DNA of 64,000 nt, taken from positions 1 through 64,000 of the forward strand of contig CAYYNQ010000053.1 in NCBI GenBank assembly GCA_964473105.1, written 5' to 3'. The translations under genes were made by a program, and so were the position numbers. Shown piece by piece: positions 17,313-26,164 of this stretch; the stretch's first letter is position 1; every line of letters starts with the position of its first letter. Under the pieces are notes generated by a model. It had not been told where the DNA came from, did no database searches, and was given only the letters and a program-made list of their open reading frames with translations. This DNA is from CAYYNQ01 sp964473105 (GTDB lineage Bacteria > Sumerlaeota > Sumerlaeia > MVZB01).

Positions 17313-19499
17313 TTAATCAAGGGAACTCATCCAGATCGCAGGCCTGTCGCCCCCGCCGATCGACGCTGTCGACCACAGGGCCTGATCCCGGGCATTCCCC
17401 AGGAATTCCCGGTAAACCTCAAGCTGAACCTTCTCAAGGGGATCGACAGAAAACTCGGTCAGCCCCCCATACTTGATTGCCAGCCTCCTATCCCGGGTCC
17501 TGCTGTCCCTGATTTCACAGTCGGACTTGAATTCGGGATCCTCCAGAAGATGCAGGGGGGCATGCATCCGTAGAATTCTGGCCTGTTCAAATTCATTTAC
17601 CAAAAGGTGCGTATATCCTTTTTCAACCAGTTTCTCACGGATCTCCGGGGCGGATTTTGCCGTGATTACGGCATCTCGTATCGGGCTTTCATCAAAAACC
17701 GATGCCAACGAGACCCGATGTCGGAAAAAATAACTACGTGCCTCATTCAGGATAATCAACCGGCTGTCATCTGGAAGTCGGTTCACTCTGCGAACCATGG
17801 CGTTGGTGACCCCCAGCAGCTGATCCCAGGTTTTATCCCACGTCAGCGCGCCGGTTGCCACAACCGTGTAGGCCCGGCCCGCCTTCATGGGCCCGACCGA
17901 CTGAAAACAAAATAGCATGACCAGAGCACAACCCACTCCCCGGATAAATATTGATTGGAACTTCCCACCCCAAAAAACACTCATGCTGTGGACAGCCAGT
18001 CCAGAAAGAAGGATGGCTCCGGTCATCAAAGGCGCCAGAAAACGATCTGCAGCATGCAATAACTGGCCCCACAACAGCAACCCCGCAGGGACGGAAATGA
18101 CGAGAAGTTGTAATACCCGAAATCCTCGGCGCTGGGATGAATCCATTGAATATCCGGCCCCACTCCGAACCCTTGCAAGGTAGGCTAGGACAAGAATCAA
18201 TCCCCCACAACTCAGTGCAAATGCAATTAATGGAAATCCCGGGAGGTCGAAAAGCAAACGATTTGCAAGATTCGACCAGTATTCTGTCTGCCATGGTTTG
18301 AGTGGGACATGAGTTTCCATCAGAAAGTGAAGTCTTGCCACCGGCCATTCCGACGATGGGAACACCCCTGAAAGGAACGGTGAAAATGGGTTTCCCCGAT
18401 GATACATAAGCCATGCCCCCCACGGCAGCCAGACAATGAATGAAGCCACCAACCCGGCCAAGCATACCTGACAGACCTGACGAAAACGCCGCTCGGCTCC
18501 TGAATCAAGGCCCATCATGACTAAAACACACATCAGGGGCAGAAAAACCGTGCCCATATTCGTCCACTTTGAGGTCACAGATCCCCCTGCGAGGAGACCG
18601 ACCATCAGCGCCGGGAAAATCCGTGGAATATTTCCCGAACGGGTATGGTCCTGGATTCCGCATTTCCAGACGTAGAGACCGGCGAGGAGCATGACAACGC
18701 CCGTCCAGTCTGTCAAACACTCCAGTTGAAACCGGAAAACCAGCGGATGACTCAGGAATACCAGCCACAACCAGGGGCACCAGGCCGCGGGAATACCCAG
18801 CCTTCCCGCCAGCGGGTGATAGAACATAGTGGCCAGAATGACGAGTAACCATTGAACCAGGCCGGGAGCATAACCCCAGGGACTCCCCTCAAACACGGAT
18901 GCTGCAAGATAAAGCATCTCCGTCGCCATGGGCTGGGCTGTGTAGAAAATACCCGGAACGGGCTCAACTTGCCCCACCTGGAAAACATGTGGGATCAGTC
19001 CCAGATGATATTCAAGAACATCGTATTGCGTGGGGGGGGAAAATGCAGGCAAAACGAGCGCCATGAGCCAGAAACACAATATCCCCCAGCCAGTCAAGCA
19101 AAGAACTCTGTCCAAAGGTGCCTGGATAACTGTCGCAGACGCCCTTGTCACACCCGTGCCAGGACCCGACCGTAGTCGTTTTACAAAACTGAATACGGGT
19201 ATGGACAAGCCCAGCAAACCGATGACCCTCAAGATCGATGGGAATCCGGAAATGAATGGATAGAAGCAAAGAACAAGCGGAGGGAGCAGGATCACCCCCC
19301 CTGCCCAGACATGAAGATCCGGACATCTTCGCCGGCAAAGAAACCACGTCAGCACAAGACCCGAGAGGTAGGCCATACCCGCCACCGCACCCGCGCCGGT
19401 CCACGCATACAGGCTGAAGATAGGGGTGTCTTCCCGGGAAAAGACACTCATCATCTCCTGCGGCAACGCTATATTGGGCGATGGAGCGGCCATGATCAT
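17313..19499 (-). CDS. Large polytopic membrane protein, probable GT-C glycosyltransferase
   Basis: 728 residues with a dozen or more hydrophobic segments through ~550, then a ~170-residue soluble tail. The loop PTQYDVLEYHLGLIPHVF carries the acidic residue and YHL pattern seen in uncharacterised ArnT-like transferases, and GGSVTSKWTNMGTVF matches the later KxT-type segment of the same proteins. The likely role is transfer of a sugar from a polyprenyl carrier outside the inner membrane. Divergent from the unknown gene at 19548, with only ~48 bases between. Substrate unknown. Confidence 0.65.
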   Translation of the reverse strand: MIMAAPSPNIALPQEMMSVFSREDTPIFSLYAWTGAGAVAGMAYLSGLVLTWFLCRRRCPDLHVWAGGVILLPPLVLCFYPFISGFPSILRVIGLLGLSIPVFSFVKRLRSGPGTGVTRASATVIQAPLDRVLCLTGWGILCFWLMALVLPAFSPPTQYDVLEYHLGLIPHVFQVGQVEPVPGIFYTAQPMATEMLYLAASVFEGSPWGYAPGLVQWLLVILATMFYHPLAGRLGIPAAWCPWLWLVFLSHPLVFRFQLECLTDWTGVVMLLAGLYVWKCGIQDHTRSGNIPRIFPALMVGLLAGGSVTSKWTNMGTVFLPLMCVLVMMGLDSGAERRFRQVCQVCLAGLVASFIVWLPWGAWLMYHRGNPFSPFLSGVFPSSEWPVARLHFLMETHVPLKPWQTEYWSNLANRLLFDLPGFPLIAFALSCGGLILVLAYLARVRSGAGYSMDSSQRRGFRVLQLLVISVPAGLLLWGQLLHAADRFLAPLMTGAILLSGLAVHSMSVFWGGKFQSIFIRGVGCALVMLFCFQSVGPMKAGRAYTVVATGALTWDKTWDQLLGVTNAMVRRVNRLPDDSRLIILNEARSYFFRHRVSLASVFDESPIRDAVITAKSAPEIREKLVEKGYTHLLVNEFEQARILRMHAPLHLLEDPEFKSDCEIRDSRTRDRRLAIKYGGLTEFSVDPLEKVQLEVYREFLGNARDQALWSTASIGGGDRPAIWMSSLD

Positions 19500-19547
19500 T
19501 CCCCACGTGAATTATCTATGGATGGACCGGAGGGCGGACCGAAGAAC

Positions 19548-21089
19548 ATGGCTGAGGCCACACAAGTCCGCTTTATATTTTCTTTCACGCATCAGAATCC
19601 TGATGTTAAGCTGTTTATCATTCCAGATCAAGGCTGGCCACCGCCCCAGAAATTGAATGGGTATTTTTTTGCCGCAGGATTTGATCCATTGTCCTCCCTG
19701 ACCACACTCCCCATTCACGAAGAGATCAAGGACGTCCTGGTCGAAGGTGGATGGTGCCGGAAGGATTCAGGAAACCTCCAGCCCCAATATATTTTAAGGA
19801 CATTCCAGGGAAGACAGAAAACCACCGCAGGCATCCTGACCTCTGCCGGCGGCGAATCACTGCTTGTCATCGGCATGGAAAAGGTTGTCCTGCCAAAACC
19901 GGAAGACCTGCATGACCGTTTCCTGAACCTGCCTCTCGAGATACGCCTGGCCCTCATCCCGGCGCATAACCTGAAAAGACATGGCCATGGAGTTGACTGG
20001 GTATTAATCCGGACAGCCTCACGAATTGACCTGATCCGACTTGAAACGGAAAGGACTGAATGCCTTGTCACGGACCGCGACGGATATAATCGGGAATTAT
20101 TGCCCCTGCTCGCTGGAATCTCGAATGGACGCGGAAGCAGCACCCGCTTTGCTACGGATCATATCTCCTCGGCGGACAACCTCGGGCACTGGATTCAACA
20201 CTGGTCGTCCCAGTTGGGCAGTGCCACGGGCGTCTCAAATTCTGCTGCGGGGAAAATCCTTTGGCAATGGGTCATCATGCTGCAATTGACGAGGAAACTC
20301 ACCCATGTTGAACTTGATGTCAGTGGCGCCGATGATCGCTACCTGGCCGTGTCTGGAATCCCCGACCTATGGGGGTTCAGGCAATATCCAGAAAACAACG
20401 ACATCCTGATAACCTATGACTCCACCGGTACGACCGGGGATCTCTGCGGTCTGTTGATTGAGTTTGACAGGATCTTTACATCCAAACATCTTCAGCCGGT
20501 CACCGAAGAATACCTTCAGAAACTGCGTGATCTTGATGACACATCAATCCTCGACCGCTTACGCGCTGAACTTCTGATGATTAGCCGGGACCGGTTTGAG
20601 GCCGAAACCGTTGCATGGATATATACCAGCCTGGAGGAGGAACAGCAGGGATGGCAAAGGGAGATGACGGGCCTTGAACCCGTCCGGAAAAGGTTGATAT
20701 TCGAGGACTGGACGGTTTATCAACCCCTGATTTGCAATGTGGCCAGATGGGGGGTTTCACATTGCCTGTTGGAGATGACCAGGCTCGCAGGATTCATCCA
20801 GGAACGCTTCGATTTCCAGGAAGGTGCGCGACTCGGTGAAAAGGGGCGCAGTTGCTCCCAACCCGACCTCTTTAATCCGCATCCCGCAGGCACGGATCCT
20901 TCAGGAATCATGGATGACCCGGCAAGCTTCCTGGTCGGCGAAACGCTGAACATCGTGGGTATTTCAGACCCTGACCGGTTTGGAATCTGCCTGACAGTGC
21001 TCCTGAAAGCACTTGCGCTGATTAACACGTACAAATGGGATTTCAGGGGAATTCATACACTTGATAATATATTTGAACCTCGCGGTTGA
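19548..21089 (+). CDS. Unrecognised soluble protein
   Basis: About 513 residues from ATG 19548; an in-frame ATG at 19518 is the alternative (ggaggg lies between them). The frame is open further upstream, but that part overlaps the divergent membrane-protein gene. Visible features are PLSSLTTLPIHEEIKDVL, an ILTSAGGESLLVIGMEKV strand-turn-strand, a central LTHVELDVSGADDRYL, and helical C-terminal sequence. No signal peptide or membrane helix. I cannot assign a family. Codon use resembles its neighbours, so it is likely expressed. Confidence 0.65.
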   Translation: MAEATQVRFIFSFTHQNPDVKLFIIPDQGWPPPQKLNGYFFAAGFDPLSSLTTLPIHEEIKDVLVEGGWCRKDSGNLQPQYILRTFQGRQKTTAGILTSAGGESLLVIGMEKVVLPKPEDLHDRFLNLPLEIRLALIPAHNLKRHGHGVDWVLIRTASRIDLIRLETERTECLVTDRDGYNRELLPLLAGISNGRGSSTRFATDHISSADNLGHWIQHWSSQLGSATGVSNSAAGKILWQWVIMLQLTRKLTHVELDVSGADDRYLAVSGIPDLWGFRQYPENNDILITYDSTGTTGDLCGLLIEFDRIFTSKHLQPVTEEYLQKLRDLDDTSILDRLRAELLMISRDRFEAETVAWIYTSLEEEQQGWQREMTGLEPVRKRLIFEDWTVYQPLICNVARWGVSHCLLEMTRLAGFIQERFDFQEGARLGEKGRSCSQPDLFNPHPAGTDPSGIMDDPASFLVGETLNIVGISDPDRFGICLTVLLKALALINTYKWDFRGIHTLDNIFEPRG

Positions 21090-21269
21090 AATGGAAATCC
21101 GGATCGTTAACAAACCAGTTCCATTCCGGGCGGAGCCCCCGCCCTTCGCCTCCCTTGCCTTGCCCACTATCTGCAGATCAAAGCCCTCTTGGATCACCGA
21201 CCTGGCCCAGCGAACAGCCCCCGAAAATCAGTCGGTTTTTATATGGAAGGCCATGTCCCCACATAGAAG

Positions 21270-22130
21270 TCAATCCAACGAGCGCACAATCTCGGGGTGA
21301 AGAAACCAAAGCCAAATATAGTAGAAGATGGTGGTGAACAGCAGGCTGTCGATGATATCCAGCATCCCACCCATCCCAGTGCCGGTCCGCCCTGAATCCT
21401 TCAGGCCAGCCGAACGCTTAAGCAGGCTCTCGGCCAGATCCCCGACCGGCCCGATGATCGCAAACAAACCAGCAAGAGTGACCATCTCCCATAATTTGAA
21501 AATCCGGCCCATGTTGTCCCAAAGGAAAAACATGCACACGGCCAGCACCACCGAAAAGACAACACCCCCTGCAAATCCCTCCCAGGTTTTTTCGGGGCTG
21601 ATCCGCGGGGAAAACTTATGTTTCCCGATCATCCGCCCGGTCAGATACGCACCAATGTCGGACGCTTGAGTCACCAGCACAAGAAAAATGATATAATGCT
21701 GCCCATTGCCATGTCCGCCCTCATACTGTATTTCAACGGCCCTCTGCCAGATATCAAGGATCATGGCCAGCGGCACCGTACAGTAAATCGTCGCGGTAAT
21801 GCATTTCCCTGCCGCCTCGGAAAAATCGCGGTCTACACGAAACGTCCCCACGGCCAGCAACATCACCGGCAGCATGCCCGTAATGATGAATGCATGTTCC
21901 AGCCCCCAATAATAGGCATCCGCAAGAAATGCCAGCGATCCGAGGATGGCTATGCATCGATAGGGCAATGTCGGCTTGAATCCGCCGCAATGGATGAATT
22001 CATGGAGGCTACAAAGGGCAGTCGTAACCAGAAGGAACGGAAGAATCCACCTGAAACCGTCGTGGAACAGGCCCAGAAAAAAAACAAAGAGAAAAACAAC
22101 GGTAGTTAGGGCTCTAAAATAAAACATCAC
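21270..22130 (-). CDS. cdsA: Phosphatidate cytidylyltransferase
   Basis: Makes CDP-diacylglycerol, the branch point of phospholipid synthesis, in the inner membrane. 286 residues with about eight hydrophobic segments. The catalytic region ASDIGAYLTGRMIGKHKFSP..SPEKTWEG is typical. The C-terminal signature SLLKRSAGLKDSGRT is followed by GMGGMLDIIDS, where the textbook form has P-G-H-G-G-x-x-D-R-x-D; the His and Arg are replaced by Met and Ile. Follows uppS at 59 bases on the same strand, a common bacterial order. dxr, often next, is absent. Confidence 0.93.
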   Translation of the reverse strand: MMFYFRALTTVVFLFVFFLGLFHDGFRWILPFLLVTTALCSLHEFIHCGGFKPTLPYRCIAILGSLAFLADAYYWGLEHAFIITGMLPVMLLAVGTFRVDRDFSEAAGKCITATIYCTVPLAMILDIWQRAVEIQYEGGHGNGQHYIIFLVLVTQASDIGAYLTGRMIGKHKFSPRISPEKTWEGFAGGVVFSVVLAVCMFFLWDNMGRIFKLWEMVTLAGLFAIIGPVGDLAESLLKRSAGLKDSGRTGTGMGGMLDIIDSLLFTTIFYYIWLWFLHPEIVRSLD

Positions 22131-22189
22131 AGGGCGGCCACAAGATGATGAACCTCAACTTTTGCAAAAGGAGGGAGGCGGAGATGCTT

Positions 22190-22912
22190 TCATATCCTGC
22201 CGAAACGGCGATCACGGGCCTGATACTCGACCAAGGCCTCAAGAAACCGGGTGCGCCTGAAATCCGGCCACAGGACCGGTGTCACGTGGATCTCGGCATA
22301 GGCGATCTGCCAAAGCAGGAAATTGCTGATCCGCATCTCACCACTAGTGCGGATCAGGAGGTCGGGATCGGGTAAACCGGCAGTGTCGAGCAATCCATCA
22401 ATGGTCTCACTGCTTATTTCGGACAAATCAATCTGGCCTTCCTGGGTCATGCGTGCAATGTCGCGCGCAACACGGGTGATTTCATCCCGACTGCCGTAGC
22501 TGAGCGCAAGGTTCAGGACCATGCCACTGTTGCCTGATGTCAGCTCCATCGATTCAAGAAGTTTGTCACGAGCCTTGTCGGGCAGGTCATCATGCCGCCC
22601 GATCATACGTAACCGAATATTGTTCCCCATCAGTTCGTCACGTTCAGCAACCAGGAAGTGCGCAAGCAGGGTCATCAGAGCCTGGACCTCCTTGCCCGGC
22701 CTGGACCAGTTTTCCTTACTGAATGCGTAAAGAGTCAGCACCTGCAATCCAAGTTCGGCCGAGGTACGAGTGGTTTCCCGAACCGCCTCAATCCCGGCTT
22801 CATGACCCCGGATCCGGTCCACAAAACCGCGTTGGCGGGCCCACCTACCGTTTCCATCCATGATCACGGCCACATGGGCCGGCAACTGTTCAGGATCTAA
22901 CCGACTGAGCAT
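22190..22912 (-). CDS. uppS: Undecaprenyl (polyprenyl) diphosphate synthase, cis type
   Basis: Condenses isopentenyl diphosphate in cis onto farnesyl diphosphate to build the lipid carrier for peptidoglycan and LPS. 240 residues from ATG 22912. Motifs are VAVIMDGNGRWA with the catalytic Asp, GHEAGIEAVRE, LTLYAFSKENWSRP, LNLALSYGSRDEI, and the C-terminal PDLLIRTSGEMRISNFLLWQ and EIHVTPVLWPDF. The frame stays open to 23101; an extra 63 residues would be unusual, so the shorter start is preferred, though no strong ribosome binding site marks it. Confidence 0.95.
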   Translation of the reverse strand: MLSRLDPEQLPAHVAVIMDGNGRWARQRGFVDRIRGHEAGIEAVRETTRTSAELGLQVLTLYAFSKENWSRPGKEVQALMTLLAHFLVAERDELMGNNIRLRMIGRHDDLPDKARDKLLESMELTSGNSGMVLNLALSYGSRDEITRVARDIARMTQEGQIDLSEISSETIDGLLDTAGLPDPDLLIRTSGEMRISNFLLWQIAYAEIHVTPVLWPDFRRTRFLEALVEYQARDRRFGRI

Positions 22913-23148
22913 ATGACGGTCCGATTCCGGCCATTTCAGAGCTGCCCCGGGCCACCGGGCCTGCTGGTCAGGAAGTGCGTTTCCCAAGTTGAAAACCCTC
23001 CTCTTGCACATTGTGCCGAGTGCCCCGTTGAACATCAACACTTTGTTTGTGCCATACAATTCCGGATACACGACATCCTGAATCCAGTCGTCATTCGACA
23101 AGCATAAATTTTACATGGTGAACAAGATTGTCCCGTCCGGCGTGCCGA

Positions 23149-23373
23149 TCAGGTATCGGCCATACAGGGAGCATCATCAGGGTATTTTTTTATGATCCGG
23201 TTGATCAAATCTTGATTTGGAATTTTACACACAGATCCCGGGCCGTGATAAACCCGAAACGCTGGCAGACCAGTCAGGGCTGAAATCACATTCGATCCCG
23301 TCTTCAGATATGACCCGGGACAGCGGATACGGACCATGGAATCCATGATCACCGACACCGCGTTGATCGTCAC
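23149..23373 (-). CDS. Possible small hypothetical protein
   Basis: A GTG-started frame of 74 codons preceded by aaaggg, with mixed but plausible codons and four Cys. No family recognised. It is the only candidate in the ~630 bases between uppS (start 22912) and mqnE (end 23548). Confidence 0.22.
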   Translation of the reverse strand: MTINAVSVIMDSMVRIRCPGSYLKTGSNVISALTGLPAFRVYHGPGSVCKIPNQDLINRIIKKYPDDAPCMADT

Positions 23374-23547
23374 CCTTTAATTTTGATATTCGTTGGCGGC
23401 ACGGTTCCAAAATAAGTCGGGACTCAAGCCCGGTCCATCATGTCCCCAGCTGTGGATTGAGAAACCATGGCGCCCCAAGATCAGCATCAAATAGCATGGC
23501 CATGGTTTCCCCCCAATGAACCCTCCGGTGAAACCGTCGGAACCCGG

Positions 23548-24684
23548 TCATGCGGTTACTTCAAGCTCATTATAGAGCGTGTCTCTCTTGACAGGTACAC
23601 GACCTGTTTCACGGATCAGTTTCTGGATATCACGAACAGAAAGCATCTGGGGGGACTCGGCACCAGCCATGTGGTAAATAGTTTCCTCAACCACCGTGCC
23701 GTCCATGTCATTAGCCCCAAAATGCTGGGCGACCTGGGCCGTCTTCACCCCCAGCATGATCCAATAGGCTTTGAGATGCGGGATATTGTCAAGCATCAGA
23801 CGGGAAACTGCCAGGACCTTCAGGTCTGTCAGGCCGCTGGGTGCGGGTATTTCCTGCATATGGCTGTATTTCGGGTGGAAAGCCAGGGGAATGAATACCT
23901 GGAACCCACCGCTTTCATCCTGAAGTTCCCGCAGCAGCACAAGGTGCTCGACCCGCTCCTCAATCGACTCGACATGGCCGTACAACATCGTGCAGTTCGT
24001 CTTTAATCCCATCAGATGAGCTGTGCGATGAACGTCAAGCCACTCCTCCCCGGTTATCTTGCCGTTGGCTATCAGCCTGCGGCTGGCCGGTGTCAAGACT
24101 TCTGCCCCACCACCGGGCAGACTCCCCAGCCCGGCATCAATCAACTGGTCCAGGATCTCGCGAACCGGCATCTTAAACTTCCGTGCAAAAAAACCGATCT
24201 CCACAGCCGTGAATGCCTTGATATGCACATCCGGAAGCCGCTCCTTCAGCCCCCTCAACATATCCAGATAGTAGCTGAAGGGTCTTCCTGGGTTCAACCC
24301 ACCGACAATATGTAACTCGCTTCCGCCGGGAGGCATGTCATTCACTGCCTTGTCGAATATTTCTTCCAGTGAATATTCCCACTGTCCTTCTTTATCCGAA
24401 GGCAGACGGGCAAATGCACAGAATTTACAGCGAGTCACGCAGATGTTGGAATAATTAATATGCCTGTTGATATTGAAGTAGGTCTTATTGCCATGAAGTC
24501 GCTCCCGAACCCGGTTGGCGAGCCAGCCAAGTCCCAGCAGATCCGGTGTCCGGAACATGCGGACTCCGTCATCGTGATCCAGTCGCTCGCCGGCATCCAG
24601 TTTCTCCTGAATCCTGACCAGAAAGGGATCCTGGAAACCAAGAAAGGGGCCGGACAAACCCGTGAAACATTCTGATTCTGTCAT
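23548..24684 (-). CDS. mqnE: Aminofutalosine synthase (radical SAM)
   Basis: First radical step of the futalosine route to menaquinone: joins the adenosyl radical from SAM to the product of MqnA. 378 residues from ATG 24684; the open frame upstream is not conserved. The iron-sulphur motif is CVTRCKFCAF (CxxxCxxC) within INRHINYSNIC-type sequence. MqnE-specific stretches are ELHIVGGLNPGRPF, HIKAFTAVEI, AGLGSLPGGGAEVL, TNCTMLYGHVES, QVFIPLAFHPKYS and NIPHLKAYWIMLG. These separate it from MqnC. No other mqn gene lies in the window. Confidence 0.93.
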   Translation of the reverse strand: MTESECFTGLSGPFLGFQDPFLVRIQEKLDAGERLDHDDGVRMFRTPDLLGLGWLANRVRERLHGNKTYFNINRHINYSNICVTRCKFCAFARLPSDKEGQWEYSLEEIFDKAVNDMPPGGSELHIVGGLNPGRPFSYYLDMLRGLKERLPDVHIKAFTAVEIGFFARKFKMPVREILDQLIDAGLGSLPGGGAEVLTPASRRLIANGKITGEEWLDVHRTAHLMGLKTNCTMLYGHVESIEERVEHLVLLRELQDESGGFQVFIPLAFHPKYSHMQEIPAPSGLTDLKVLAVSRLMLDNIPHLKAYWIMLGVKTAQVAQHFGANDMDGTVVEETIYHMAGAESPQMLSVRDIQKLIRETGRVPVKRDTLYNELEVTA

Positions 24685-24917
24685 GATATCCGCTTGCAGA
24701 ATCCAGCCGCAGATCCCTGTCGGATCAGGGCCGGTGTCGGTCCAAGGGGCAATTCTGAACCAGCCCAACGGAGATATCAATGAAAGTCGCCTCTTCCAGA
24801 GATGAATTGGGCCAATCAGAGCCGGGCCATGAAAATATTTGTTATTTTTCGCCCATGAGTCTCAAAATTGACCTTTTCGGGCATTGCCCTGAAATTCAAG
24901 GCCTACGGGTTCGCCGG

Positions 24918-25587
24918 TCAACAAGGGCCGAGCACCCCACCTGATAACTTCACCACCCGGTCCACACCCGTCATCAGCCTCTTATCATGGGTCACAATCA
25001 GGCCTGCCCTGGAATTTTGGTTCTGTTTCTCGCAGATAAGGCGAATTACACTTTCACCTGTTTCTTCATCCAGATCAGCCGTGGGTTCATCCGCCAGCAA
25101 AAGCTGGGGTTCCGACCCAATCCAAGTCGCCGCCTCTACCCCCCCCCGATAGGGCAGATGTTTTCTCGCACTCCAAGCCGCTCAGGTTCAGTCTATCGAG
25201 CATTGATTGGGCACGAGATTGCGATATCCTGTGATTTTCCCCTTTCATCAGAATCGGCAACATCAGGTTCTCACGAACGCTCAATGAACTCAGGCAGAGG
25301 CTGTTCTGGAGAGCCAGGCCAATTTGATTGCGCCTTATTTGACTCAAATCGGTCGGGGTCATTACTGAAAAATCATGCTTCCCGAACCAGACTTTTCCCG
25401 AATTCGGATGGCAAAGACCCGCGGAAATATAGAGCAAGGTAGATTTCCCCACGCCTGAAGCACCAACCAGCGCTACGTTTTCACCCGGCATAATCTCGAG
25501 ATTGATTCCGCCCAAAATCTCCAATTCACCGGATTTTCCGAAGATCGGAAACGAGTGGGATATATCGATCATCCTCAATAATATCAT
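24918..25587 (-). pseudogene. Broken ABC-transporter ATPase, LolD/FtsE type
   Basis: Two frames together make one ATPase. The first (25587-25087) has Walker A GASGVGKST (residues 42-50), the Q loop GLALQNSLCLSSLSV and LSGG. The second (25100-24918) has LLLADEPTADLD (Walker B) and LIVTHDKRL (H loop). The break lies at a run of nine G on the coding strand (C at 25139-25147). Between LSGG and LLLADEPT there are 37 bases, where LolD/FtsE proteins have 16 codons, so about 11 bases are missing and the signature helix is lost. No permease gene is adjacent. A dead gene, or an assembly error plus deletion. Confidence 0.8.
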
Positions 25588-25648
25588 AATTCTAACATCA
25601 TGAGTCTAGAGTCCGGTGACTAGATCCTGAAACGACAGATACAGATTC

Positions 25649-25678
25649 AAAAAAAACCCCCGACACCATAATCGGAGG
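25649..25678 (-). terminator. Intrinsic terminator
   Basis: On the minus strand a 7-bp stem (CCTCCGA / TCGGGGG, one G-U pair) with an 8-base loop is followed by eight T. It closes the transcript coming from ~25975 and lies 62 bases before the broken ATPase start. Confidence 0.8.
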
Positions 25679-25975
25679 ATCCTAAACGGGGATAAGGTTA
25701 CGAAGGACGGCCTGACCCGGCATATCGGGGTATCTTGCACGGATCGCCTGTTGGCGGGAGGAGCAGGCGCCCATGCGTGCATTTGGTAAGTCACGGGAAG
25801 GCTCCCAAGAGGAAGAGATAGGGAAGGAGCAACACCCCAATGACAGAACCAGACCGCCCTTCATCTGCTCTCGATCCCGACCTATCCGGACCAGGTTGAC
25901 CCAAGGACATACCACCCTACAATTTCCTCGCAAACAACCGAATGGATTGACGGGCTGAGGGCAAACTCTATAATG
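25649..25975 (-). ncRNA. Candidate structured RNA, unidentified
   Basis: About 325 bases without a coding frame, GC-rich between AT-rich flanks, ending in the terminator above. A TATAGA-like -10 with TGCTGA 16 bases before it lies near 25960-25990. Possible pairing includes AACCTGGTC with GGTCTGGTT (25893 to ~25846, one mismatch). I compared it by eye with tmRNA, SRP RNA, RNase P RNA, 6S, TPP and cobalamin elements and found no convincing match. The rest of the 25588-26164 gap holds nothing else. Confidence 0.3.
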
Positions 25976-26164
25976 TTCTAGGATTTATTCAGCAGAGATC
26001 CTCTCATCAATATATTGTATGATTGTGAAATATTCTCGGCAGATAATGATCAAAATAGGCATGAATCACCGATATGTCAAGATATAAAATCCGGTTTTCT
26101 TGATTTTATTCGCCCTTGGTAAACAGGTTGAAACGGGGCTGATTCAAATCTTGCCCCAAAACTC

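Noticed and set aside
21618..22109. 163-codon plus-strand frame
   Set aside because: Antisense to cdsA; polar, unconserved product.
25840..25910. SRP RNA domain IV on the minus strand (aggtcgg...gagcag)
   Set aside because: The core letters look similar, but the flanking helix does not pair and the tetraloop would be GGAU, so the fold is not supported.
25921..25985. tmRNA 5' end on the plus strand (tggattgacggg)
   Set aside because: One base differs from the conserved tggattcgacggg, no Ala-rich tag reading frame follows, and no tRNA-like ends were found.
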